Source: a virus. From it: a stretch of 21,762 bases of DNA. Positions 13,501-18,738 of this stretch are shown here, piece after piece; position 1 is the stretch's first letter, and each line of letters begins with the position of its first letter. The notes under the pieces are model-generated. The model was not told the origin of the DNA, searched no databases, and worked only from the letters and a program-made list of their open reading frames with translations. The translations under genes were made by a program, and so were the position numbers. The stretch lies in the IMG/VR virus record IMGVR_UViG_3300030419_005350, positions 6,200 to 27,961 of that record; one strand, written 5' to 3'.

Positions 13501-15888
13501 TTGAAGAGATCCTTTTACCGCACATATACCCGTTGCAGCACTACCGACAGAATCTACAATATCCAAACTAGGTGGAGTTATTATATCATATCCTGATCCT
13601 GGAGCTTCAACTTCTATCTCTTGAATACCGCCATAGAATATAGTATCGGGTGATTTATAATTTAAAACCTCAACTCCATTAATTAAAACACCTGTCTTCC
13701 CAGGTTCTGTTGTATAATTACCATCCTTGTTTAGTGGATCTTTTACTTCCCTAAAAAGATTTTGAGCTTTTATTTCTTGCCTGGCAAAATCAAAATCCTG
13801 AATATTGTTAGAAGTTACAATTCCAGAAATAGTAATAAAATCACCATTATTGATATTAGATCTACTCTTGGCAAAACTTAATTTAGAAGCACTTATTCTT
13901 TTAACAAAATACAGTCCTTCCTCAAGTTCTGGGAATTTACTTATAGAAGTTTGAATTCCTGTAAATCCATCACTATCAACAACCGTTTCTTCTTTCACAT
14001 ATGGTTGATAGTAAATCCTATCTCCCGTGTAAAAACCATGATCTAATGGAGCATCAGGATCATTAGCAAGTACATCAATCTCGGATCCACTATACTCACC
14101 AGTTAAAGTAAGTTTTCTACTATATGGATTAATAAAAGTATCCTTATAAAAAGGAAGGGAGGGAGATCCAACTAAAATTTGATTATTAAAATTAGTATAG
14201 GTATTTTGAATATTTGCATTATTCCTATTCAGATAAGGATATCTGGTAGAATCTACTTTGGTTAATTTCCTTTGAACTTTATAAGTGTAATTAGAGAATA
14301 ATTCGCCTTGTCCTCTAATAGTAAACTTCCTGGCCCCAGTTACAGAAATAATATCACAATCTTTTATTACTCCGTCACTTCTAGTAACAAGTCCTCTATC
14401 ACCAGCTTTAAAATTATGAATATCATAAGATGTTACTTCATAAGTATAATTCGAAATATTAACTATACTAAAACCATCAAGTTCATATGTGTTAGCAATA
14501 TTATCAATCCAATTATCTCTTCTAGTAGTGACAGAAGAAATTCCTAAACTTTTAATCCTACCTGTATCATTCTTAGAATATAAATGTGTTTCTGGAAGTA
14601 CAACATCTTCTAAAACAGATCCAACTCTAACCTTAACTATATCATCGGTAGTTATGCCAGAATAACCATAAGCATAAGCATCTAACCTGATTTCTGCTGC
14701 TGTTCCAAGTCCAGAGACAATAGCGGTACTTGCTATACCAAAAAACTGAGTAATAGACTTAGAAGAGTAAGATACTAATCCAGCAACTCCATTATCATAT
14801 CTAAATGCAAGTTCTCCAGATTGAGCAAACCCAACAGTCGAATCAACATCAATTGTGGTAGCACCAACAGAAACAGGAGTTATTACTAATGTTTTTGGAT
14901 GAACAGAAAACTCACCATAAAGACTTCCCTGTAACGTTACATCTTTATTATAATCAGCATCAAAACTTAATTTATAGTACTCTGTAGTACCTATAGAAAT
15001 TTTTTCTACATCTGTAACAGATCCATATGCTTCTGTAATATCATATTTTTCATCAGCATCTTGATATAAAGTATTATTTAAAAGTTGTGTAGGATCTCCT
15101 TCAAGATGCTCAACAACTAAATCTCTAGTTCTTCTCCAACCAGCATCAGATGGTTTGAATAAGAAATCTCTTGGTTTAATAACTTCAACTTCTTCACCAT
15201 ATAATGCACCAAATAAAATTTCAAATGACCTATCAGTACCTTTTGAAGAATAAAAATCTTTAGATTGTTTAATAAAAAGATTTTGATTTAAATCACTATC
15301 TAAATTTCTCTCAGCAAATCCAGGAATAAATTGTTGCTTTAACTTATTGAGAAATTCAGTAAAAAATAATCCACTTAAATTATAAACAACTGGACCTATA
15401 GCATATCCCTCATACCTCTCTACAGTGTGCTGTGCCGTCTTAGAAGAGGAGAAAACTAGTTCTTCGGGGGAATTAGTCTTAGAGTACTTAGTAACCCCGC
15501 TGAACCCCCTTACACACCCCTCAAAGGTCGAATCTGTCTTACTAGTATAGGTAATTATTTCATCATCAATTTTGATAACTCCATATCTATCTGGAAATCC
15601 CTTTGTACCAGTTAAAATCTTACCATCTTTATCAGTACTAGTGCTTATATTAATAGTAGTATCATTATAAGATACATCTTCATTTAATATACATGTATCA
15701 ACATTACTAAAAATTTCATCAAGTTTAAGATACTTGTCAAGATTTTGAACAAGATCAGTAGCTGAACTAGGGTATTCCTGCGAAATATAATATTGCTTTA
15801 AAAAGTCTACAAGAAGCGGATTTTCCTCTGCAATAAAATCTGGCAGTTGATTCTCAACTATAGATTGGATTTTGACTCTAGTTTCCAT
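1531..15888 (-). CDS. Giant virion structural protein in the gp7 position, 4785 aa
   Basis: Predicted virion protein of roughly 500 kDa, one uninterrupted frame. Residues about 175-245 (LNQNLFIKQSKDFY, then KGTDRSFEILFGALYG) resemble the P2 gpI/T4 gp7 tail-protein-I pattern, where a helix ending in K/R-G-T is followed by a short alpha-beta unit. I infer that this end docks on gp6. Residues about 1235-1400 form a YHYH-type domain (YDGNPIYGPYGY near 1287, GRFGVTPEYPNG near 1350, FPYVIG near 1389). Near 2455-2500 is a WRYDTG...YYQYFSYALKS block. Residues about 3530-4085 carry six HxYPRxxDP modules. Elsewhere there are many GIGST/VGLGTT turns and GxGYxxxPxV beta repeats. The start ATG lies 3 nt after the gp6 stop, with no good Shine-Dalgarno nearby, so it is probably translated by coupling. 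No signal peptide or catalytic motif was recognised. T4 gp7 is about 1030 aa, so gp7 equivalence rests on position and the N-terminus only. Confidence 0.9.
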   Translation of the reverse strand: METRVKIQSIVENQLPDFIAEENPLLVDFLKQYYISQEYPSSATDLVQNLDKYLKLDEIFSNVDTCILNEDVSYNDTTINISTSTDKDGKILTGTKGFPDRYGVIKIDDEIITYTSKTDSTFEGCVRGFSGVTKYSKTNSPEELVFSSSKTAQHTVERYEGYAIGPVVYNLSGLFFTEFLNKLKQQFIPGFAERNLDSDLNQNLFIKQSKDFYSSKGTDRSFEILFGALYGEEVEVIKPRDFLFKPSDAGWRRTRDLVVEHLEGDPTQLLNNTLYQDADEKYDITEAYGSVTDVEKISIGTTEYYKLSFDADYNKDVTLQGSLYGEFSVHPKTLVITPVSVGATTIDVDSTVGFAQSGELAFRYDNGVAGLVSYSSKSITQFFGIASTAIVSGLGTAAEIRLDAYAYGYSGITTDDIVKVRVGSVLEDVVLPETHLYSKNDTGRIKSLGISSVTTRRDNWIDNIANTYELDGFSIVNISNYTYEVTSYDIHNFKAGDRGLVTRSDGVIKDCDIISVTGARKFTIRGQGELFSNYTYKVQRKLTKVDSTRYPYLNRNNANIQNTYTNFNNQILVGSPSLPFYKDTFINPYSRKLTLTGEYSGSEIDVLANDPDAPLDHGFYTGDRIYYQPYVKEETVVDSDGFTGIQTSISKFPELEEGLYFVKRISASKLSFAKSRSNINNGDFITISGIVTSNNIQDFDFARQEIKAQNLFREVKDPLNKDGNYTTEPGKTGVLINGVEVLNYKSPDTIFYGGIQEIEVEAPGSGYDIITPPSLDIVDSVGSAATGICAVKGSLQRIEIIDGGFDYVSTPFITISGGNGKDAAAEVNMRSVSHSVSFDATNQGSSGDVFIQAGSATTSLIGFSTYHKFRDYEEVVYNPDKQTALSGLTTGAFYHVGVVDAQTVKLYPKQKDAISGINTVFISGYGVGRQQINSTVKKNIISDIVVSNSGEDYANKKRTAQTAGVSTSLNNINIDSHGYETGETVTYSTTGTVIDGLNTSLEYLVKKVNNDSFKLAPVGLGTTSIREYLDSEQYVDLKSVGSGIHSFNYPAISVVVTGNIGVSTLANQDFSAQLQPIFRGEIESVHLTNAGSSYGSDTIVNWDRQPEFFFRSGGEVNGQGNDAEVMVVVSNGRIQEVLVTRNGTGYNSPPDLVINGSGNYATLTPIVEGGQLKEVKVITGGIGYDNDTTLTINPAGSTCELKAHLEKWTINLFRKLLDTITADDGIIARSDRDDFGLQYCHMYAPRQLRKSVFVRNDGGEIQYGVGDLRIAQNTEQASSWHSPILGWAYDGNPIYGPYGYTTPEGGVARAMMSGYELVSHTNRPSLTLFPQGFFNEDYAFKNSGDLDEHNGRFGVTPEYPNGVYAYFTTIEGGQTDTSGSFDGFYRPQFPYVIGTSFYSEPIASDWSNDINQEEFDLNKSEWFRNTLGYQLKSSNSSYNFVFDPDSVRNQTVNIDSVSTGQVDSIGILTGGSNYNVGDRVLFDNSLTGGNNASAKVKSLYSPGISSVSVATTSYSNVEFATLDGRGSVVGFTTAPHGLKNSELITVSGLSTYFAHLEGDYTIGIRTDNFVTVLGIGSTNVTGLTTYFYTTGFLDFPYIRENDILGIGNTEKVKVLNIDKVGKRIRVRRAVDGTVGFAYSSSAILREDPRKFTINTGFKTDYSYSVNREIYFNPNESVGIGTSAIAGIGSTAVFSMPGLGVTQVFVPYSQIYIPNHGLKTGEKVTYSNHGGTGIQCWHPITGITSGTTFKLPEGQDLYVANIARDFIGISTVKVGLGTTGTFVGVGSTTTQRLPYFQNFGIGDYHSFTTKRTGISGEIGQNIVTVSTASTHALSLGDEIQVSVLPKDTQTITVKYDDDNRRAVYNSVTWAASAIDTAADTITLSNHGLRHGDKVLYKADSPAGGLVNEAIYYVLYYTKDKIRLCKTRYDLSLNIPNYIDITTATIGTICLINPQLDVYRNKIVTFDLSDSTLSSKVGVTSYSAFTFNLYKDPEFNYEFESTGVTNKFEVVKSGKIGLESDATVKIFLNDDVPENLYYNLEAVNEDYIADVKKQIVIDTDVVNYNQLNLIDSLYSGTQKVVGLGTTTFKYNVRKYPEAESYTSTTANSYYTTQSSTAYGAIAKVEVVNGGRKYEFNPGISTVSSAYGKGAILEVQSNSIGKIQKDTIENIGFDYPSDFTLKPSLNLPEILTIEPLTSFQSIGISSGGKNYLTDPTLVVLDGYTGEVVDDVILEYNVGSPQVRIIQNTYGMNNILPTIIPIHNSNGIGINTITYNSTTKLVTVGINTGFSDLFPVAVGDDVLIENTSVGVGSTSLGYNSAAYNYKLFPVTEVNAALGGNTGSIVYDMSSVLEGDQYPGYFDPTNSFGRIIPKKQFPIFDIKLKINDFKNGETVTVGNENGIVESWNNKIETLKVATDSDFEVGQILTGETSNTKGRIKSKIDYDSYIKLGPYSQVNKGWRYDTGILNDNVQRLPDNDYYQYFSYALKSKVAYEDWNDPVSSLNHTAGFLKFSNLVVETKADNRGGVFGLDSDAEIIADLTGEGHLHCVYTFDLASEEAVRIGTALVSNQIIFENRALTDYSESVGNRVLTIDDFSGEFNNKPRSTRYAVINSDKLTAYRTRKYFTYVRDKRYTKERQVLLVSLLHDGSNGFINQYARVETHPDLGSFDWNVSGEEGRLQFYPIKYEDNNYDVTYISHDLLSNNSGIGSTALGSIVNINSHYKQMASGTNSATTIVGIASTYRSAKVIVEIGANDGSYYEFDELNLIHDGSTVDMVEYGQLTDSNVSPYGVSGLGTYYPYIDGSRLKIDFTPDSALGVGHSVSAMSISIASSTSTATGVGTAQELSTGLLDSWYTSIAASGTPGINTIAEYHADSHAAYYVVQLEDTTNKRYEMCEVVACDDDDYNAFTEYGNVQLHTTGLGTIGANNDGSGRNHLTFIPNHNIKVQVRVFQNVLSVAKDDMVSSIDFESAKITSSYAEYRGTHTDIKRTFGLLHNELPIFQRFVNASDTDLVSVSDDTITIPDHYFVTGEELKYSWAGIGSTQAISIASTSGPGFGATTRVPPTVYAVKINDSKIKLAASPEKALLQNPVVFDITAVGIGTSHSFTSTNQNAKALIAIDNWFQSPIVGGAITTTLDKDISLVDEKIEFTGITSFFSGDLVQINSEIMKINTVGLGSTNVILVDRPWMGTGLSTHSSGDLVQIIEGNYNIRENKIHFVEAPYGLDPISSDTNAPDDRDWTGISTHSTFQGRTFMRSGKTGTIAETYTNNIIFDDISNSFTGIAKTFSLTKDGGTSATGFSTSNGIVLINGVFQSPEGTQPREEDYDMKESAGISSIFFTGTATSVAYDVNNANIPVGGVIVSVGSTEGFGLQPLVAAGGTAVVSAAGTISSIGIGTSGTGYRLNVQPTVNVAIQTSSLYAANYTGVGTGQIVNGGITGIAITNPQVFYRPKDISNVGYSSLSGLTTVTTHLPHGLQRGENIKLSGIAFTCDYAGPIGIYTADYTSTTGVMTVTTSTAHGFNATNKSSVVIFTGLGMTCAIDSGVSTHYYPRGADYAYNNSLAITNDGTAYTVSDASYAPATGVLTLTVSSHGFSNGDLVRIVDESLIFTCAKDGHATQHSYPRPTDPVNNRWLEVANKTTNTFTVNVTPSSNTSAHTFVSASDDGLIKHTGKITVNVGVAGPGDQYAHTFKRASSNAIVAGGDYLHNFVSAGTSCLITGGNYSHTFTSVGVGSITVTGIGSVVPTNATYAPTTGLMVLTVGSGHTYTTSDTVGFDTGSIVFSCAMDTGITTHAYPRPTDPVTGVNTSITAVTDDTITVNVGTSASVFYTPSHATYDGSTGDMVLTIGSHTLRGSSTETITDAQYDPNTGIMTCYVGTAKSFTTGDRVKFATNSLTFSCAKDSYGSNHTYPRSSDYANNKWLPISGVTTNTFEVNVLEEGIGRPSAYTGIHSFVSASSNGLSKAGESVKMLDNGITFRCSMDDYQTLHSYPRPSDPYSNTSISIGATTATTITLNVGISTLVYHNVSAATYDPSDGDLVLTLTGAGGTVHNMIKGTNVAIATESLTFTCARDAHATEHSYPRKPDPTYAGVPIDSVGTTTTFTVNVGTSTVPTFYQGGGKVQAAIIAPRAKNFSDSGQDPAESGSTVVNVIDSKNFEVLTGVSTRTHFYARGGKLNKELKVKFDDPKSYENLDLIYSSESTQGIGTQGKIDVVVGQGSSIIDFSIRNTGYAYGQGEVLTVHTGGSAGIPTDPSLTYKEFQITIQDTFSDSFAGWTLGDLEVLDHFDDLCDGNNKSFPIKLDGTYLTIRAAKGSSIDVQSVLLVFINDILQVPGQAYTFSGGSTLKFSEAPKKGDSTKILYYKGTGDIDVVFKDVLETVKVGDELTLLNEPRDPYNQGYGMLQDERVVTGINTTDSVNTNPYGGPGITTDDTLLRPIKWCKQTKDKFIDGLRIGKDRVHYEPLVQPTAFLIQNVGVASTCAWVQNAKPFFDPINENNTDLNTYTVEIISQDSKVSASATANVSTAGTITSLSITDGGYGYASAPSVIIGSPVGLGTTPGDCQAYATATISSGVVNAITIGSTPGSGYTSTNPPQVLIGDPIPVRGKATSVTYQGDFGIISGIKSTSVGVASTGIVFDLFIPPDSELRDSNIVGVTTVSGIGTGYYFTVSNSAVGNGVTSLYQDGSTLGIGSTFIDNVYEVAAVSIGVTAAESKTGAGLTAVAHVTVSVANLEGLTGLGYSGYYGNFSWGKVLFGNRADAKAYNAYTTDGVTGITTGGIVRRLYPLKWKNYS
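3640..5450 (-). repeat. Six degenerate HxYPRxxDP protein modules within the giant gene
   Basis: The giant protein repeats a unit of roughly 75-115 residues, of the form ATYDPxTGxLxLT, GDxVxI, SLTFxCAxDxxxxxHxYPRxxDP, then TxTVNVG. Cores lie near 5289-5235 (HYYPRGADY), 5080-5020 (HSYPRPTDP), 4560-4505 (HAYPRPTDP), 4220-4160 (HTYPRSSDY), 3980-3915 (HSYPRPSDP) and 3710-3645 (HSYPRKPDP). Each core keeps one Cys (x-C-x-x-D) and one His. A seventh, decayed unit (FTCDYAGPIGIY) is seen near 5440. Between copies B and C (about 4930-4700) is a shorter repeat of HTFVSA/HTFKRA/HNFVSA/HTFTSV units. Nucleotide identity between copies is only moderate, so the array looks old rather than freshly duplicated. 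Confidence 0.8.
11690..12185 (-). other. YHYH-type domain within the giant virion protein
   Basis: Residues about 1235-1400 of the giant protein carry the hallmarks of the YHYH protein family (Pfam YHYH as I recall it): HSPILGWAYDGNPIYGPYGY, then LDEHNGRFGVTPEYPNGVYA and FPYVIG. The usual cysteine of the LDxCNG segment is replaced by His here (LDEHNG). The family's function is unknown to me. In phages it is found inside large virion proteins. Confidence 0.75.
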
Positions 15889-15891
15889 ATC

Positions 15892-17790
15892 TTATCTTAC
15901 AAAGACTCCGTTTGAATAACTTGACGATACTTGAAGTGTACTTCCTGATATTTCTGCTCCAGATGCAATTTCATCAGGCCACATATTAATACTTACCTTA
16001 CTAGTATCTAGTTGCAAATAAAGATCCTGTAATCCGATAATATCATTGGAATATGGAATAGCTTCAATCTCAATAAGTGGAGCTCCTCTATTAACAGTGG
16101 TTCCTAGGATATTAATGGGATTTAATTTAATTTCACCTTTTTTGTAATCAATAGATCCAATATTTCTTCTAATAATTTGTGGTTGAGTGGGAGAATCCAA
16201 TCTGAATAAATTAAGGGTTCCCAGATGGTCATTAGTGGGAATATCCGCTAGATATACCGTTCCAGCAATTCCACTAACACTAAATCCAGAGGATTTAATA
16301 TTATATCCCGCTTTATGGGCAATATGGAATCTATTACCATAACATACCTCATATTCAGCAAAAGTGTTCAATATTGCTCTTAAATCTCTTCTCATTACCA
16401 CTGTAGTAATGTTAGAAGTGATAGATTGATTACTTTCATCAATTATATTCAAAAATTGACTATATTTGAATCTTGCACCAAATTTGTTCAATTCTGTTGA
16501 ATCGGCATATGTGTTAATACTCGAAAAAACGTCATTTTTCGCCGAATTTGGAGAAGGTGCCAAATTTGGGTTATAATAGACGTTTGAAGCAGTTTCGATG
16601 TACAAATATTTCAAATCTACTATTTCTGGAACAATTCCAGCAACAGTAAATTTTTGTAACTCCCTTTTTATGTTATCTTTGATCAAATTGGACAAATAAC
16701 GATCATTATAAGGTTTTATGCTAATATAAACCTTTCCAAATCGAGGTGGAGTAAGAGTTTCCCCTCCATAAGCAGAAACTGACTCTGTTTCAGGATAAAT
16801 TGTTGGAATTAGTGCTTCATAGTCGGATGAAGTGACTGCTCTGTTCCTAGAAGCATAAATTCGTGTTCCATACTTCTTAATCGACTCTACACTCTCAATA
16901 CTTTCACCAGAATGCGAAGAATCAGTAACTGAAATGAGTGAAATTCCAGTTTCGACTGCTCTGTCCGAATCATCTTGTAAAATTCCACTAAATTGGAAGG
17001 TAGAAAGGTTATTTGCAGCACTACCATTGCAAACAACGTAATTTGCTTCAATAAATTCGGGTTCTTCTAGTTTTTTACCAAAAATACCATCTCCAAAGAT
17101 CAATTCATACTCTTCATCTTCAACTTCTTGAATAAAGAACACTCTAGAAGTGGGAGTGAGGTCAAAAAGACTGTCAGCAAGCGTATATGAGTTTGCAGCA
17201 CTTGAAGTAGAGTTTGCTCTAACTGTTACGGTAAGCAAACTAGTGTCAATACCGGCATTATCAAGAATAAATCGCTGATTTGGGGTAAAAGAGCTAACTG
17301 TAAAGGTTTTTGTAACTCTAGTACCTTCATAAATCGTAATATCGTTAAATTCTGCAATATTATTAACAACAGGAACAGTAATATCGGTAGGAATTGAAAA
17401 AGAATAACTTTGTTCACCAAATGGATCCGTTGTAGCAACAACTCCTGCCTTTAAAATGAGTGATGCAGGGGCATTTGTGAAATTACTTGTATCAACGAAG
17501 AAAGATACCTTTGCTCTTGCTGATTTTCTTGATCTAGGGACATATCCGATGTTACGGGCAAGAGAAACGACATTTTCCCTCAAAGTTGCACTATCAATGA
17601 ATACTTCATTCGTTACCATATTGGTATTGTATGAAGTAATGTAAGTATTATATGCTAAAGTATCAACAATAACTGAAAGGTTAGATCCCTCAAAGTCATA
17701 ATCGGTAAAATTGGAGTTTGCCCTTAGATAATCCTTAATTGAGGTCTTTATCTGGTCAAAATCTAGATCTGCGTAATTTACTAATGCCAT
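15892..17790 (-). CDS. 6: Baseplate wedge subunit gp6 (baseplate J-like)
   Basis: Core wedge protein of contractile tails. In T4, gp6 dimers form the inner baseplate ring and hold gp7 and gp25. The 632-aa length is close to T4 gp6 (about 660 aa). The N-terminus (LDFDQIKTSIKDYLRANSNF and the following helices, residues about 8-110) is the usual gp6 wedge helical region. Residues near 318-332 (SSDYEALIPTIYPE) followed by FGKVYISIKP match the baseplate J-like pattern. The start ATG overlaps the gp25 stop as TAATG, which indicates translational coupling, and the stop lies 3 nt before the giant gene. There is no separate Shine-Dalgarno. Confidence 0.93.
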   Translation of the reverse strand: MALVNYADLDFDQIKTSIKDYLRANSNFTDYDFEGSNLSVIVDTLAYNTYITSYNTNMVTNEVFIDSATLRENVVSLARNIGYVPRSRKSARAKVSFFVDTSNFTNAPASLILKAGVVATTDPFGEQSYSFSIPTDITVPVVNNIAEFNDITIYEGTRVTKTFTVSSFTPNQRFILDNAGIDTSLLTVTVRANSTSSAANSYTLADSLFDLTPTSRVFFIQEVEDEEYELIFGDGIFGKKLEEPEFIEANYVVCNGSAANNLSTFQFSGILQDDSDRAVETGISLISVTDSSHSGESIESVESIKKYGTRIYASRNRAVTSSDYEALIPTIYPETESVSAYGGETLTPPRFGKVYISIKPYNDRYLSNLIKDNIKRELQKFTVAGIVPEIVDLKYLYIETASNVYYNPNLAPSPNSAKNDVFSSINTYADSTELNKFGARFKYSQFLNIIDESNQSITSNITTVVMRRDLRAILNTFAEYEVCYGNRFHIAHKAGYNIKSSGFSVSGIAGTVYLADIPTNDHLGTLNLFRLDSPTQPQIIRRNIGSIDYKKGEIKLNPINILGTTVNRGAPLIEIEAIPYSNDIIGLQDLYLQLDTSKVSINMWPDEIASGAEISGSTLQVSSSYSNGVFVR

Positions 17791-18191
17791 TATCGTGTTG
17801 GTTGTAATGCAAATTCTAACTGTTGAGGTAATACATCAATTCCAACAATATCATATTCTAAAGTTACGTTAAATTCACCATTATCATAATTTGGAACGAC
17901 ATTAACATCTGTTAATACTACCCGTGGTTCAAAATTTTCCACTGTTATCTTGATTTGATCACTAATTTCTTCTGCCGTCAGTTCATCAATGTTCTCAAAA
18001 AGGAGTCCAGTGACATCAGAACCTAAAATTGGGTTAAAAAACCGTTCTCCAGGTACTGTCATGATTAAATTTCGTATAGAACGAGCAATTGCTGTCTCAT
18101 TTTTGATCGCAATGATGTCTTCATTTAAAGGATTTACCTTAAATGATGAACTAACATCTTTAAAAGTCTGACTTACCCGTTCTATAGGCAT
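17790..18191 (-). CDS. 25: Baseplate wedge subunit gp25 (GPW/gp25 family)
   Basis: Small wedge/sheath-initiator protein of contractile tails, with a lysozyme-like fold but a structural role. The 133-aa length equals the usual family size. Conserved positions include GERFFNP (48-54), LLFENIDE (63-70) and NFEPRV (86-91), the family's ExR-type motif. The gene starts a tightly spaced structural run, with gp6 overlapping its stop by one base. The 50 bp upstream is very AT-rich, lacks a Shine-Dalgarno and contains a late-promoter-like AATAAATA, so a new late transcript may begin here. Confidence 0.95.
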   Translation of the reverse strand: MPIERVSQTFKDVSSSFKVNPLNEDIIAIKNETAIARSIRNLIMTVPGERFFNPILGSDVTGLLFENIDELTAEEISDQIKITVENFEPRVVLTDVNVVPNYDNGEFNVTLEYDIVGIDVLPQQLEFALQPTR

Positions 18192-18221
18192 GAAAATATA
18201 AAAATACTATAATTATTGAGT

Positions 18222-18229
18222 TATTTATT
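18222..18229 (-). promoter_or_regulatory. Candidate T4-late-type promoter element before gp25
   Basis: AATAAATA on the minus strand, one base from the T4 late consensus TATAAATA, lies about 30 bp upstream of the gp25 start in the only gap between the 66-aa gene and gp25. Position and target (virion genes) fit late transcription. In AT-rich DNA such 8-mers also arise by chance. Confidence 0.45.
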
Positions 18230-18241
18230 AAGGATATGTTA

Positions 18242-18442
18242 CTAAAATTCCGCCAGAGGAATCATATCAGTGTCATAATCTAGTCCATCGTCCTCAAAAT
18301 CGTCTTCTTTACGCTCATATACGTCATTTTGGACTAAAGTATCGCGTTTTTTAGGTGTTATATTGTCATTTGCTATTTCACGAAGCATTTTTTGATGCTG
18401 ATGATTTGCTAAATTGTCTAAAAAATCGTTGTCTGGAGTCAT
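18242..18442 (-). CDS. Hypothetical acidic 66-aa protein
   Basis: Not recognised. The 66-residue protein has a helical-looking N-terminal half (FLDNLANHQHQKMLREIA) and a strongly acidic C-terminal half (KEDDFEDDGLDYDTD), with no membrane segment and no cysteine. The start at 18442 is supported by a good Shine-Dalgarno (AGAGG, 5 nt before ATG). The gene lies directly downstream of a terminator and 50 bp upstream of gp25, so it is probably the first gene of the late structural transcript. A role in virion assembly is only suggested by position. Confidence 0.75.
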   Translation of the reverse strand: MTPDNDFLDNLANHQHQKMLREIANDNITPKKRDTLVQNDVYERKEDDFEDDGLDYDTDMIPLAEF

Positions 18443-18459
18443 GGTTTCCTCTCTTCACT

Positions 18460-18481
18460 AAAAAAGGACTCTTTCGAGTCC
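18460..18481 (-). terminator. Rho-independent terminator after the 50-aa gene
   Basis: In minus-strand RNA, GGACTC-GAAA-GAGTCC forms a perfect 6-bp stem with a stable GAAA tetraloop, followed at once by six U. It closes the operon of the glycosyltransferase-like, 28-aa and 50-aa genes. Confidence 0.9.
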
Positions 18482-18485
18482 CATT

Positions 18486-18493
18486 TATTTATT
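18486..18493 (-). promoter_or_regulatory. Candidate late promoter overlapping a stop codon and terminator
   Basis: AATAAATA on the minus strand contains the TAA stop of the 50-aa gene and lies just 5' of the terminator hairpin. T4 late elements start RNA a few bases downstream, here about 18480, so a transcript for the 66-aa gene and the baseplate genes would begin with the hairpin itself. Assigned by motif and position only. Confidence 0.4.
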
Positions 18494-18641
18494 TTCCTTG
18501 TCCACGATACCGTTTTTTGGCTTCGTTACGAGAGGTTGCCGCATATTTAGTATGTTTACCCCTCCCTTGACGAGTTTTTTTCGGCGGTGTATCACTATAA
18601 GTGGTAGCACCCCATGTTCCGGTCTTTGATTTAACTGCCAT
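18489..18641 (-). CDS. Small basic 50-aa protein
   Basis: Fifty residues starting MAVKSKTGTWGATTYSDTPP and ending RYRGQGK. Lysine and arginine are abundant and acidic residues few, which suggests nucleic-acid or phosphate contact, but there is no known fold. I recall short basic proteins of this kind in T4-like cyanophage genomes, always of unknown function. It starts 8 bp after the 28-aa gene's stop and ends 8 bp before a strong terminator, so it is the last gene of that operon. There is no Shine-Dalgarno; translation is probably coupled. Confidence 0.75.
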   Translation of the reverse strand: MAVKSKTGTWGATTYSDTPPKKTRQGRGKHTKYAATSRNEAKKRYRGQGK

Positions 18642-18649
18642 AATGTAAT

Positions 18650-18736
18650 TTAATGAGGATTATAAGATTTAAGGTATAAAACGAACCCGCATATTGCTAA
18701 AACAATCGCGAGTCCGAGCAACGACGCTATCTGCAT
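18650..18736 (-). CDS. 28-aa single-span membrane peptide
   Basis: A 28-codon frame, MQIASLLGLAIVLAICGF followed by VLYLKSYNPH. Residues about 2-22 form one hydrophobic helix and the short tail carries one Lys and one His. The start lies 2 bp after the stop of the glycosyltransferase-like gene (TAATTATG) and the stop 8 bp before the 50-aa gene, with the same strand and promoter. That spacing is the main argument that it is real. It could be an accessory membrane peptide. Its size recalls photosystem or cytochrome b6f small subunits, but I see no specific match and do not assign it. Confidence 0.6.
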   Translation of the reverse strand: MQIASLLGLAIVLAICGFVLYLKSYNPH

Positions 18737-18738
18737 AA

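Noticed and set aside
2068-14547. Many plus-strand open frames of 60-98 codons opposite the giant gene
   Set aside because: They are antisense shadows of a continuous 4785-codon gene, biased to Ser, Ile, Asn and Thr by the repeated codons of the real frame, with no ribosome sites.
17226-17441. Minus-strand 71-codon frame inside gp6, hydrophobic and Leu-rich
   Set aside because: It lies in another frame of a well-supported gp6; the hydrophobicity comes from out-of-frame reading.
18650-18736. Assignment of the 28-aa membrane peptide as a photosystem or cytochrome b6f subunit
   Set aside because: Only size and hydrophobicity agree; none of the residues I associate with PsbI, PsbM, PetN or PetM are present.
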